A stretch of 64,000 nt of DNA from NCBI GenBank assembly GCA_029246545.1, contig JAQWMX010000011.1, forward strand, positions 92,574 through 156,573. Direction: 5' to 3'. The translations under genes were made by a program, and so were the position numbers. This DNA comes from Gammaproteobacteria bacterium. Its GTDB lineage: Bacteria; Pseudomonadota; Gammaproteobacteria; Pseudomonadales; Pseudohongiellaceae. The notes beneath the pieces were generated by a model, which saw only the letters and a list, made by a program, of their open reading frames with translations, did no database searches and was not told where the DNA came from. Positions 1 to 7,228 of this stretch are shown one piece after another; the stretch's first letter is position 1, and the number at the start of each line of letters is the position of its first letter.

Positions 1-669
1 TTCAACATTTCCATAACTAAAACTCAATGCGCCAAAGACAATCAGTATTAATAAAAAAGTTGGCCCAGTGGTATAAAACATGGCTCTAATATGCTGGTCA
101 ACTTCAGTACCTACTGCTGTTGCTGCAAGAATAGTGGTATCAGATAAAGGTGACATTTTGTCGCCGAATAAGGCGCCTGAAATTACTGCGCCGGCAACCA
201 TGGGGGCTGGTATACCAATGAATTCACCCAGTCCAACTAATACAACGCCAGCCGTTCCTACTGTGCCCCATGAAGTACCAGTTGCTAATGACATAAAGCT
301 GCACAGTAATAGAGAAGCAGGCAAAAACCAGCGAGGGTCGACAACATCAAGCGCATAAAAAATGATGCCAGCAATGGTGCCACTTTCGATTAAGGCTGCA
401 ATAACAACTCCAATTAACATGAAGATATAAATGGCACCGACGGCAGCTATAATGCCGTCATTCATTAATTTTTTGGTGTCACGAAAGCGATAGCCAAGAA
501 CAGCAGCATTAAATGCTGTCCAGATAAGAGCAATTGTTAAAGCGAGATGTAATTCAATTTCAAGTACGAAGACACTGCAAATGATAATGGCAAGAACGCC
601 AAGGCAACAAATTAATGCCGCAACGAATTTTGGCTCATCATGTTCATTTACCACTTGAATACCTGTCAT
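1..669 (-). CDS. NhaC-family Na+/H+ antiporter, N-terminal part (runs off left edge)
   Basis: Reading leftward from the ATG at 669, the frame stays open for 223 codons to the window edge, so the C-terminal half is missing from view. The translation is strongly hydrophobic with several membrane spans. It contains ATGTSWGTVGTAG and GDKMSPLSDTTILAATAVGT, which match the conserved core of NhaC-type sodium/proton antiporters. Such proteins exchange Na+ for H+ across the inner membrane, and some relatives move organic anions or amino acids. The ATG overlaps the TGA of the upstream truncated metallo-hydrolase (ATGA), which suggests translational coupling and makes it the last visible gene of the leftward set starting near 6491. 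Family assignment is secure; the ion or substrate is inferred. Confidence 0.88.
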   Translation of the reverse strand, partial: MTGIQVVNEHDEPKFVAALICCLGVLAIIICSVFVLEIELHLALTIALIWTAFNAAVLGYRFRDTKKLMNDGIIAAVGAIYIFMLIGVVIAALIESGTIAGIIFYALDVVDPRWFLPASLLLCSFMSLATGTSWGTVGTAGVVLVGLGEFIGIPAPMVAGAVISGALFGDKMSPLSDTTILAATAVGTEVDQHIRAMFYTTGPTFLLILIVFGALSFSYGNVE

Positions 670-1112
670 CTTTTTTCCTGGCTTTCTGTTTTCATGCGTT
701 GTTGTAGTAAAGTACGAAATCTTAAAGCGCCAGCATCAAGAGCAACAATGTTAGTTCCGCTTCGAGCTAATAAAGGGTTGCCATCCGCATGATCGAAATG
801 AAAATGGGTATTAATAGCAAAATCGATACTTTCGCCACCAAGATCTCTGACTGCCTGTTGAATTTTAGGTACCAAAGGAGCAAACATAGTGTCGACGATT
901 AAGGTTCCTTGGTCGCCAATTGAGGCGATAATATTGCCGCCATTGCCAAACAGGGCATATAAACCGTCACCTACTTCTACTGAAGTGATTTCGACTGCAT
1001 CTAAATCAACACCGCCCATGGAAGCAAAAAAGCCCTCAAGGTCGACATATTCATGAGCTGTGGAAGAGAAGCTGGTGGCAAGTAAGGCAAGTGAGAGCAG
1101 TGTCTTATGCAT
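666..1112 (-). pseudogene. Truncated exported metallo-beta-lactamase-fold hydrolase
   Basis: The 148-residue product begins with a Sec-type signal peptide (MHKTLLSLALLATSFSSTAHE) and continues as the N-terminal half of a metallo-beta-lactamase-fold hydrolase. It includes the first metal-binding motif NTHFHFDHADGN (HxHxDH). Relatives are about 280-320 residues and need further His and Asp ligands in the second half. Those are absent here: the protein stops about 25 residues after the fold's first half, and its TGA overlaps the start of the antiporter gene. The metal site therefore cannot be complete. Either a deletion removed the 3' half, or a short non-catalytic protein is made. It sits 57 bases downstream of the cyclase gene and is probably co-transcribed. 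Confidence 0.65.
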
Positions 1113-1169
1113 AGGATTTTCCTTTTTGTATTATCAGTAAAGAATAATGAGAATAGAATAAATAATAAC

Positions 1170-2195
1170 TTAAAAAATTGCCATTGGGTTTAATGGGGAG
1201 CCGGTGCCGCCTTCGACAGGAATTGGCGCAAACGTCATCAGGAATTCATAGCGATCAAGATCACGCGCCGTTTCAACGGCTTGTTCTAGATCCAGACATT
1301 CAATGATATTAATGCCCATCCAGATTAACGTTGCGATATGAATAGGGTTGCCAATGCCTTCCCAGCCCGGTCTTGGGTTCCAATCGATATTAAAGTCATG
1401 CCCAAGAAAAGCTGGCATTCTTTCATTAATCCAGGGAATGGTATCGGCATAATAACCTGCGACTTCACCAGCCCAGGCGCCCATGGCTTCGCGTCTTTTC
1501 CAGCGACCTGTATAAAGTAGCACTATATCGCCAGGACCAGCTTGAACACCTGACATCTCTTCCCATGCTTCAAGGTCGGCTCGTGTGATCGGTGTGCCAG
1601 GCTCAATCCACTCTACGCCTTTTAACTGTGCAATGTCGTAGATAACAGCGCGAGTTGCAATGCCGTCGCGCCAATTCATTACACTGCCTTGTAAACAGCC
1701 TTCTTCCATATTCAGGTTTTCATCAACAGAAAGACCGTTATACATCTGGCCGTTTTCAAAAAAGTGACACCAGGTATCCATGTGGGCGACGGTAAGGCCG
1801 TGATAATTAACTTGGTAGTTATCACTAGAATTGCGATCTGAAATACGGTTCATTGTGCGATGAAAAACACCATTTTCTCCAACGTCGATCAAAGCTTCTT
1901 GCGGTACAGGTGCTGCTAGCGAGACAACGATGCCTTCTTCAACTAAGGCATTTGCGCTTAATACTTTTTCTGGCGTAATAAGATTTGAAGCGCCTTTGTT
2001 ATCACCATCACCCCAGCGACCCCAAGTGTTAAATTGATCGCGCCACTCGCCTTCAAACAGCGCTCTGAGTTCAGCGTTGTTGTCAGGAACAAAAGGTGCT
2101 TCTTGTGCATGAACAGGAAGATTGAATGTAGTGAGAGCACAGACAAGAACATAGCTAATACAAACTGAGACTCGATCAAATTTTTTAAACATCAT
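1170..2195 (-). CDS. Exported cyclase-family (kynurenine-formamidase-like) hydrolase
   Basis: I place the start at the ATG at 2195 (or the adjacent one at 2192), because AAGGAG at 2201-2206 sits at Shine-Dalgarno distance and a clear signal peptide follows (MMFKKFDRVSV... cut near PVHAQE). The mature protein (about 341 residues in total) carries the metal-binding region HGLTVAHMDTWCHFF of the cyclase superfamily (PF04199), and later GDIVLLYTGRW and GINIIECLDLE, which are typical of this fold. Members hydrolyse arylformamides or open cyclic amides and lactones using Zn or Mn. Export to the periplasm is unusual for the classical kynurenine enzyme and fits the other exported hydrolases in this gene set. 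Substrate unknown. Confidence 0.85.
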   Translation of the reverse strand: MMFKKFDRVSVCISYVLVCALTTFNLPVHAQEAPFVPDNNAELRALFEGEWRDQFNTWGRWGDGDNKGASNLITPEKVLSANALVEEGIVVSLAAPVPQEALIDVGENGVFHRTMNRISDRNSSDNYQVNYHGLTVAHMDTWCHFFENGQMYNGLSVDENLNMEEGCLQGSVMNWRDGIATRAVIYDIAQLKGVEWIEPGTPITRADLEAWEEMSGVQAGPGDIVLLYTGRWKRREAMGAWAGEVAGYYADTIPWINERMPAFLGHDFNIDWNPRPGWEGIGNPIHIATLIWMGINIIECLDLEQAVETARDLDRYEFLMTFAPIPVEGGTGSPLNPMAIF

Positions 2196-2285
2196 TTTTT
2201 CTCCTTCATTAAAGATTATTATCGATATTGTTGTTTCCAAAATAATTGGTCTACATTTGGCCAAACGGAAGGTTTGTTTTGGCTA

Positions 2286-3575
2286 TTATTCTATTAGAGC
2301 TCCATAGACTAAAGCAGAAAGTTCACCTCTAAGTGCTGCGGTTGCATTGACACCCATGTGTTGGGTCATCTGAACAACTACGATGTCTTCTACAGGGTCA
2401 ATCCAGAAGTTAGTTGCCGCAGCACCGCCCCAAAAAAAAGTACCTTCTGAAGATAAATAACCTACTTGAGCTGGGTCTTCTATGATTCCAAAACCCAAGC
2501 CAAAGCCAAACCCAGGCCCGAACATAAAATCATTTTTTTGCTCTTCAGTAAGATGGTTTCTGCTCATAAACTCAACCATGTTTGAACTTAGTAATTGCTC
2601 TCCATCAAGGATAGCTTGAGCAAAATGGAAATAATCCCCAGCGCTAGAAACTAGCCCGTAACTTCCGCCTTTGAATTCGTGGTCGAATGTATAGCTATTA
2701 ACTGACCAGGGTTCGACTAATACTCCACCGGAGGGATTGCCATGAGCTTCATCGATAGGAACTAACTCGCCATCCTTCAACCAATGTACAGGTGATAATC
2801 TATGTGCGTTGTCAGAATTAACAACGTAGCCTGTATCTGCCATACCAAGCGGTTCGAACATGCGTTCTTGCAAATATTCATCAGCCGGCATGCCAGAAAT
2901 AATTTCCACTAATCTCAGGGCAACATCGGGACCTACACTATAATTAAACTGTGCGCCTGGCTGATACACCAGAGGAATTTGTGACAAAGCAGTCATCATA
3001 TTTTCCAAAGAGGTCTCTGTGCTGAAAATACCTTGGCCAATAAAATATTCGTCGTATTCGCTGGTTCCCAAGCCGTGAGAAAAACCAGCCGTGTGACGCA
3101 AAATATCCTGTACTGTCGGTTCGCGAACCAAGGCAACAGTATCGTCTAGTGGCCCATCTGGTGTTCGTAATACCTGCAAGTTAGCAAATTCTGGGATAAA
3201 TTTAGACAGTGGGTCATTCAATTGAAACAAACCATCTTGATATAACATCATTAATGCAGTCGTGGCGATTGGTTTGGTCATGGAATAGATACGAAAAAGC
3301 GTATCTTCCTGCATAGGGATTTGCTGCTCGACATCTTGATAGCCGACTGCACTAAAATGAACAATTTCACCATGGCGAGCGACTAAAGTGACTGCGCCAG
3401 CAATTTCTCCATTCTCAACTCTGCCAGAAAAGTAGCTTTCAATTTTATTCAATTGATCGGATGAGAATCCGACATCTTCTGGTCGGGAAAATTCTAAACT
3501 TTCAGCTGCATTTACATAACTAAAAGAAAAAATAGCTATAACGAATAGAAAAGTTTTTAGAAATCTATTGCTCAT
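2286..3575 (-). CDS. Exported serine hydrolase, class C beta-lactamase/esterase family
   Basis: This 429-residue protein has a signal peptide ending near YVNAAE and the serine beta-lactamase-like fold (PF00144). The nucleophile motif SMTK is at about residues 98-101, and the second motif Y-S-V at about 212-214. A glycine-rich C-terminal stretch (FFWGGAAATNFW) takes the place of the KTG-type motif. This pattern fits EstB-like esterases or D-aminopeptidases better than true beta-lactamases. GAGG lies at proper distance before the ATG. It follows the Tat-exported FAH gene by 45 bases on the same strand. The likely role is periplasmic cleavage of an ester or amide; the substrate is not predictable. 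Confidence 0.85.
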   Translation of the reverse strand: MSNRFLKTFLFVIAIFSFSYVNAAESLEFSRPEDVGFSSDQLNKIESYFSGRVENGEIAGAVTLVARHGEIVHFSAVGYQDVEQQIPMQEDTLFRIYSMTKPIATTALMMLYQDGLFQLNDPLSKFIPEFANLQVLRTPDGPLDDTVALVREPTVQDILRHTAGFSHGLGTSEYDEYFIGQGIFSTETSLENMMTALSQIPLVYQPGAQFNYSVGPDVALRLVEIISGMPADEYLQERMFEPLGMADTGYVVNSDNAHRLSPVHWLKDGELVPIDEAHGNPSGGVLVEPWSVNSYTFDHEFKGGSYGLVSSAGDYFHFAQAILDGEQLLSSNMVEFMSRNHLTEEQKNDFMFGPGFGFGLGFGIIEDPAQVGYLSSEGTFFWGGAAATNFWIDPVEDIVVVQMTQHMGVNATAALRGELSALVYGALIE

Positions 3576-3620
3576 TTTTAAACCTCTTTTGTTGTTTAGA
3601 TAAGCACAACTGTTATTGAA

Positions 3621-4412
3621 TTAAATAACCCTCACTTCGATTTCACCTAAATTATCAATGCCTGTTCGGATGACATCTCCTTTTTCTACCAGCCCGATAC
3701 CTTCGGGAGTCCCTGTCATAATGATATCGCCAGCAGACAACTCATAATGTCGAGATAAAATAGCTATGCCTTGTGATACAGACCAGCGCTGCAAAGATAA
3801 AACAGAATCTTGTTTAATTTCACCGTTTACACTTAACCAAATACGACCTTCAATTGCATGACCATGATTCTCAACAGGATACAAAGGTCCACATGGTGCC
3901 GAGTTATCGAATGATTTGCTGATTGCCCAGGGTCTTTCTAAAGATTGCGCTTCGTGTTGCAGATCTTCCCTTGTCATATCTAGCCCAATGCCATAAGCAT
4001 AAACATGGCTTAAAGCATCGGCTTCACTAATGTTTGCACCACCACTATTCAGCGCTACAACCATTTCACCTTCATAACGTAGTTCGTTTGTCATCGGGGG
4101 ATAGGGGAAACCGTTTCGACTTTCTACAACAGCATCACGGGGTTTAATAAAGAAAAAAGGCGGAGTCTCATCTGGGTTGTCACCTGATTCAATTGCATGC
4201 GCACGATAATTTCTGCCAAGACAAAATACACGCCTTACAGGAAAGCGATCAGATGTGCCGACAACTTCCATTGATGTAATTGCTGGCGGATTTAATACAT
4301 ATCCTTGTTCTTGAGCAATGGCAGGACTTATGGCGGCGCTCATCAAGCCTGTCCCTGCAAGGGCGGCACTTCCTTTCAAAAATATGCGGCGGCTTTCTTT
4401 GTTATTGCTCAT
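3621..4412 (-). CDS. Tat-exported fumarylacetoacetate hydrolase family protein
   Basis: The N-terminus holds a perfect twin-arginine export motif (SRRIFLK) followed by a hydrophobic stretch and a cut site near PAIAQE. The rest is a FAH-family domain: FCLGRNYRAHAIESG, then the acidic metal ligands in YEGEMVVAL and GIGLDMTREDLQ, and the C-terminal TGTPEGIGLVEKGDVI. Family members hydrolyse or isomerise beta-diketo acids such as fumarylpyruvate, or decarboxylate oxaloacetate, and are normally cytoplasmic. A Tat signal implies folding with metal before export. GAGGG precedes the start. It lies 2 bases after the DUF3820 gene, so the two are very likely co-transcribed. Total length is 263 residues. 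Confidence 0.88.
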   Translation of the reverse strand: MSNNKESRRIFLKGSAALAGTGLMSAAISPAIAQEQGYVLNPPAITSMEVVGTSDRFPVRRVFCLGRNYRAHAIESGDNPDETPPFFFIKPRDAVVESRNGFPYPPMTNELRYEGEMVVALNSGGANISEADALSHVYAYGIGLDMTREDLQHEAQSLERPWAISKSFDNSAPCGPLYPVENHGHAIEGRIWLSVNGEIKQDSVLSLQRWSVSQGIAILSRHYELSAGDIIMTGTPEGIGLVEKGDVIRTGIDNLGEIEVRVI

Positions 4413-4414
4413 TT

Positions 4415-4693
4415 TTAGCCCTCTATTTTTATTATTCGTTTGGTGCTGGTGGGTTTTTCTTTTATGTTTTTGTTAATAGGATCAAATAAGTACTCTAGCC
4501 CATTTGTTTTTATTTCTAACATCATTGACATGTATAGTCCTAATTCCCCGGCAGGGAAACCTTTTTTTGAGAACCATAAAAAATATTCTTCGGGGATCTC
4601 AACTAATAATTTGTTTACATATTTACCAAAAGGCATGCGGTAATTCGCAAGTTTTAAAAAAGTCTCTCCTGAAAGTTGCTCTTTATCAATCAT
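4415..4693 (-). CDS. DUF3820 family protein
   Basis: The 92-residue product from the ATG at 4693 contains MPFGKYVNKLLVEIPEEYFL and WFSKKGFPAGELGLYMSMMLEIKTNGLEYL (positions about 20-70). This is the hallmark of the small DUF3820 family (PF12843), labelled in Pfam as a putative quorum-sensing-regulated virulence factor. The open frame extends further upstream, but that part overlaps the propeller gene in another frame and is not family-like. The chosen start leaves 19 bases after the propeller stop. No good Shine-Dalgarno is visible, so translation may depend on coupling. The protein is soluble and small, with no known biochemical function, and is oddly placed among exported catabolic enzymes. 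Confidence 0.8.
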   Translation of the reverse strand: MIDKEQLSGETFLKLANYRMPFGKYVNKLLVEIPEEYFLWFSKKGFPAGELGLYMSMMLEIKTNGLEYLFDPINKNIKEKPTSTKRIIKIEG

Positions 4694-4712
4694 ATTTTGG
4701 AAAAATAGTTTG

Positions 4713-6491
4713 TTAATTGGGTCGGATAGCTTGTTTGCTAATACCAAAACGTAATTCAGCCGTGTAGACATTACCGGTATGATCAACGGCCATACCATGC
4801 AAACGTGTAATGCCTCCTTCAGCAAAATATGAAGCAACACCAGGTTCGCGTCGGTCAAGCATGTATAAACCACCACCTAACATCTGCGATGCTCTGAAGT
4901 TTCCGCCTAAACCAAGATAGAGCAACTGATTAGCTCTGTCTGGTGATAAAGCGATATCGAAGGCAGGCGTGTTGGTTATTTCTGATACGAAGGTGCCGTC
5001 TTTTTCAAATACTTGGACGCGGTTACCTTCTCTGTCTAAGACATATAACAAACCGTCATTGGCCATGGTAATGCCATGAATCGCACCGACAAAACGTTCG
5101 TTAGGCTGATCTCTTGGACCATCCGTAGCAGGGTTACCATAAACTCCCCAATGGCGTTTGTATGCGCCGGTTTCTGAATCAAATACTATAACGCGCCTAT
5201 TGATATATCCATCAGCGACGAAAACTTCATGGGCAATATCATCAACCACCACATCTGCTGGCCCACCTAGTAAATCGGTGTTGTCACTGCCGCCGGTTTC
5301 GCCAACGCTGCCGATACTCATTAGTGGTTCACCTTCTGGCGTAAATTTCATTAAGTAGTGTTGTTCGAGTGCCCAGGTGATCCAGACATTATCATCGCCA
5401 TCAATGTATATGCCGTGTTCATAATTAAAAGGCCAGCCATCTATGGTTGGATACCAAGACTCATTTTCAGCATCCCAGGCTTGCCCGCCCCATGCTCGTA
5501 TTACATCACCAGCCTGATTGAATTCTAGAACGGCAGGTGCCGGATTGTGTGTGGGAATAGGAATGCCATCTGGGTTGTCATTAGTTTGATTTGAAAAAAC
5601 GGTGGGGCGTTGTAAGACCCATATATGATTTTCGGAATCGACGGCAACATCAGACACCCAACCTAAATCCCAATCATTGGGTAAAGCTTTTGGCCAATCT
5701 TCGCTTATGTATTCAGGGGCAGAAATCGGATTACAGGATTGCGCGTTATAACGCAGACAACCATTATCGCCTAGCGTCCATTGATGTGAATACTGCTCAA
5801 TTTTAACTGCATCGTTACCTCGAAGATTTGACCATCCTGTACCAGCTATCCAGAAATTAGTTGCTTCATTAATACGTGCAGCAGAGTCTTCATTCCAAAA
5901 GGCTTTAGATTGCAAATCGTTAATTCGGCCAAGCCCACTTGGTGAATTAAAAAACTCATCAAGTGTTTCTGCTCCGTTACTAACATCCCTAGAGTTTATG
6001 TTGGGCAGTAATGCTAGATCATTAGCATTAGAAGTAAAAGCAACTGCCTTATAGACATCTGCATTTTGAGCACCATCGTTATTGTTATCTGCAGCACTGA
6101 CGCTGAAGCGATAATTTTCCGGATCGTCGCTGGATAAACGCACGAATTCATTCCAATTGTTTAATTCTTGTCCAACAGAAAAAGGCCACGGCCAACGTCG
6201 ACCATCTTCCATTGCAACGTTATGCTGCCTATTGCCTAAAAATATTTCTTCATCATTTGCGTTAGCTGGTAAACCATCCTGAAAGAATACGAAAGGTTGG
6301 GAGGCTATATCGTTCATCGAATAGCCGGCAACATGATCAACCAGAGTTGCGCCAGTTGAAACGTCCCAAACAACTATCATCAGTGAACCGTCTCCAGTGG
6401 AGGCTGGGAAGTAATAATCATAAGTTTGAGCCGATGTAGTTGAAGCAAAAAAAGCAGCTAAAAAAACAAGTAATGGGCGTAATCTAAACAT
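4713..6491 (-). CDS. Exported NHL-repeat beta-propeller protein
   Basis: The 592-residue protein starts with a signal peptide (MFRLRPLLVFLAAFFASTTSAQ). Its second half carries NHL-type propeller blades, for example GGPADVVVDDIAHEVFVADG, GAIHGITMANDGLLYVLDRE and GMAVDHTGNVYTAELR. This resembles the six-bladed propellers of peptidyl-alpha-hydroxyglycine alpha-amidating lyase-like proteins. The first 250 residues are less familiar. It heads the leftward gene set that continues through DUF3820, FAH, serine hydrolase and cyclase, and is divergent from the cupin gene at 6739. It probably works in the periplasm or at the cell surface as a binding or lyase module. No catalytic residues can be assigned with confidence. 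Confidence 0.8.
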   Translation of the reverse strand: MFRLRPLLVFLAAFFASTTSAQTYDYYFPASTGDGSLMIVVWDVSTGATLVDHVAGYSMNDIASQPFVFFQDGLPANANDEEIFLGNRQHNVAMEDGRRWPWPFSVGQELNNWNEFVRLSSDDPENYRFSVSAADNNNDGAQNADVYKAVAFTSNANDLALLPNINSRDVSNGAETLDEFFNSPSGLGRINDLQSKAFWNEDSAARINEATNFWIAGTGWSNLRGNDAVKIEQYSHQWTLGDNGCLRYNAQSCNPISAPEYISEDWPKALPNDWDLGWVSDVAVDSENHIWVLQRPTVFSNQTNDNPDGIPIPTHNPAPAVLEFNQAGDVIRAWGGQAWDAENESWYPTIDGWPFNYEHGIYIDGDDNVWITWALEQHYLMKFTPEGEPLMSIGSVGETGGSDNTDLLGGPADVVVDDIAHEVFVADGYINRRVIVFDSETGAYKRHWGVYGNPATDGPRDQPNERFVGAIHGITMANDGLLYVLDREGNRVQVFEKDGTFVSEITNTPAFDIALSPDRANQLLYLGLGGNFRASQMLGGGLYMLDRREPGVASYFAEGGITRLHGMAVDHTGNVYTAELRFGISKQAIRPN

Positions 6492-6738
6492 ATCATTAAC
6501 CTTGACTAGGAAATCTGAATAACTCTCTTCTGGGCTATTTCGCTGAATCGAGCATTGGAGTATAAAAGCTCTTATCTGAATCAGCTACTCCTTATATGTA
6601 AACTCTTTTAAACAGGGGTTGTGCAGCATAAATGTAAAAAGTGCAGGTAATTGGTAAACCATGATCGGAGCCTTGCCCATCACGAGTAAATAAATAATAA
6701 TCTTCTGAATGCTTTTAAAAATATACAGCGGAGATTCC

Positions 6739-7188
6739 ATGTCTAAAGTGACAACAAAATTAATATTAAAATGCTTATTGGTTGTGGTTTGCTTTAGTAG
6801 CTTTGCAGCAGAAATCGGCCCTTTTACTTATGTTCAAGCGGAAGATATTGATTGGGACGAAAACAGCTCTGAGATACAGCGAATAAATCTTTTAGGCGCT
6901 CAAGACCAGGAAGGTTTTTATGTTTACCGAGTAAGGTTTCCAAGGGGTATTACTACAGAGCCGCACTTTCATAGCATGGAGCGTCATGTCACCGTATTAG
7001 AAGGCACTTGGTATGCTGGTACGGATGCTAGCCACGATATTAGTAAAGCAACTCCAATTACGGCGGGCGGATATATGATTCATCCGGCAGGAGCAGTACA
7101 TTTTGATGGTTCTGTAGACGGGCCGGTAGTGGTGGAAATTAAAGGTATTGGGCCGGTCACTACAACAAGTGTCGAGATCGAACTTTAA
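6739..7188 (+). CDS. Exported cupin-domain protein
   Basis: The start chosen at 6739 has CGGAG five bases upstream and gives a clean signal peptide (MSKVTTKLILKCLLVVVCFSSFAAE); an in-frame ATG at 6709 lacks such a site. The 149-residue product is a single cupin barrel. It has the first-motif histidines in TTEPHFHSMERHVTVLEGTWYAG and a C-terminal second motif around HPAGAVHFDG. Cupins bind Fe, Mn or Zn and act as dioxygenases, isomerases or sensors. It is divergent from the propeller-led gene set and is one of several exported small-domain enzymes here. Specific function unknown. Confidence 0.82.
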   Translation: MSKVTTKLILKCLLVVVCFSSFAAEIGPFTYVQAEDIDWDENSSEIQRINLLGAQDQEGFYVYRVRFPRGITTEPHFHSMERHVTVLEGTWYAGTDASHDISKATPITAGGYMIHPAGAVHFDGSVDGPVVVEIKGIGPVTTTSVEIEL

Positions 7189-7228
7189 TAAAACCAGCCT
7201 TTTTATGCTTTGAAAAAATAACTAAATA

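Noticed and set aside
80..358. Plus-strand open frame of 92 codons
   Set aside because: It is antisense to the NhaC coding sequence, which has clear family motifs on the minus strand.
1958..2179. Minus-strand frame overlapping the signal-peptide end of the cyclase gene
   Set aside because: It overlaps the cyclase coding region in another frame and has no family-like features.
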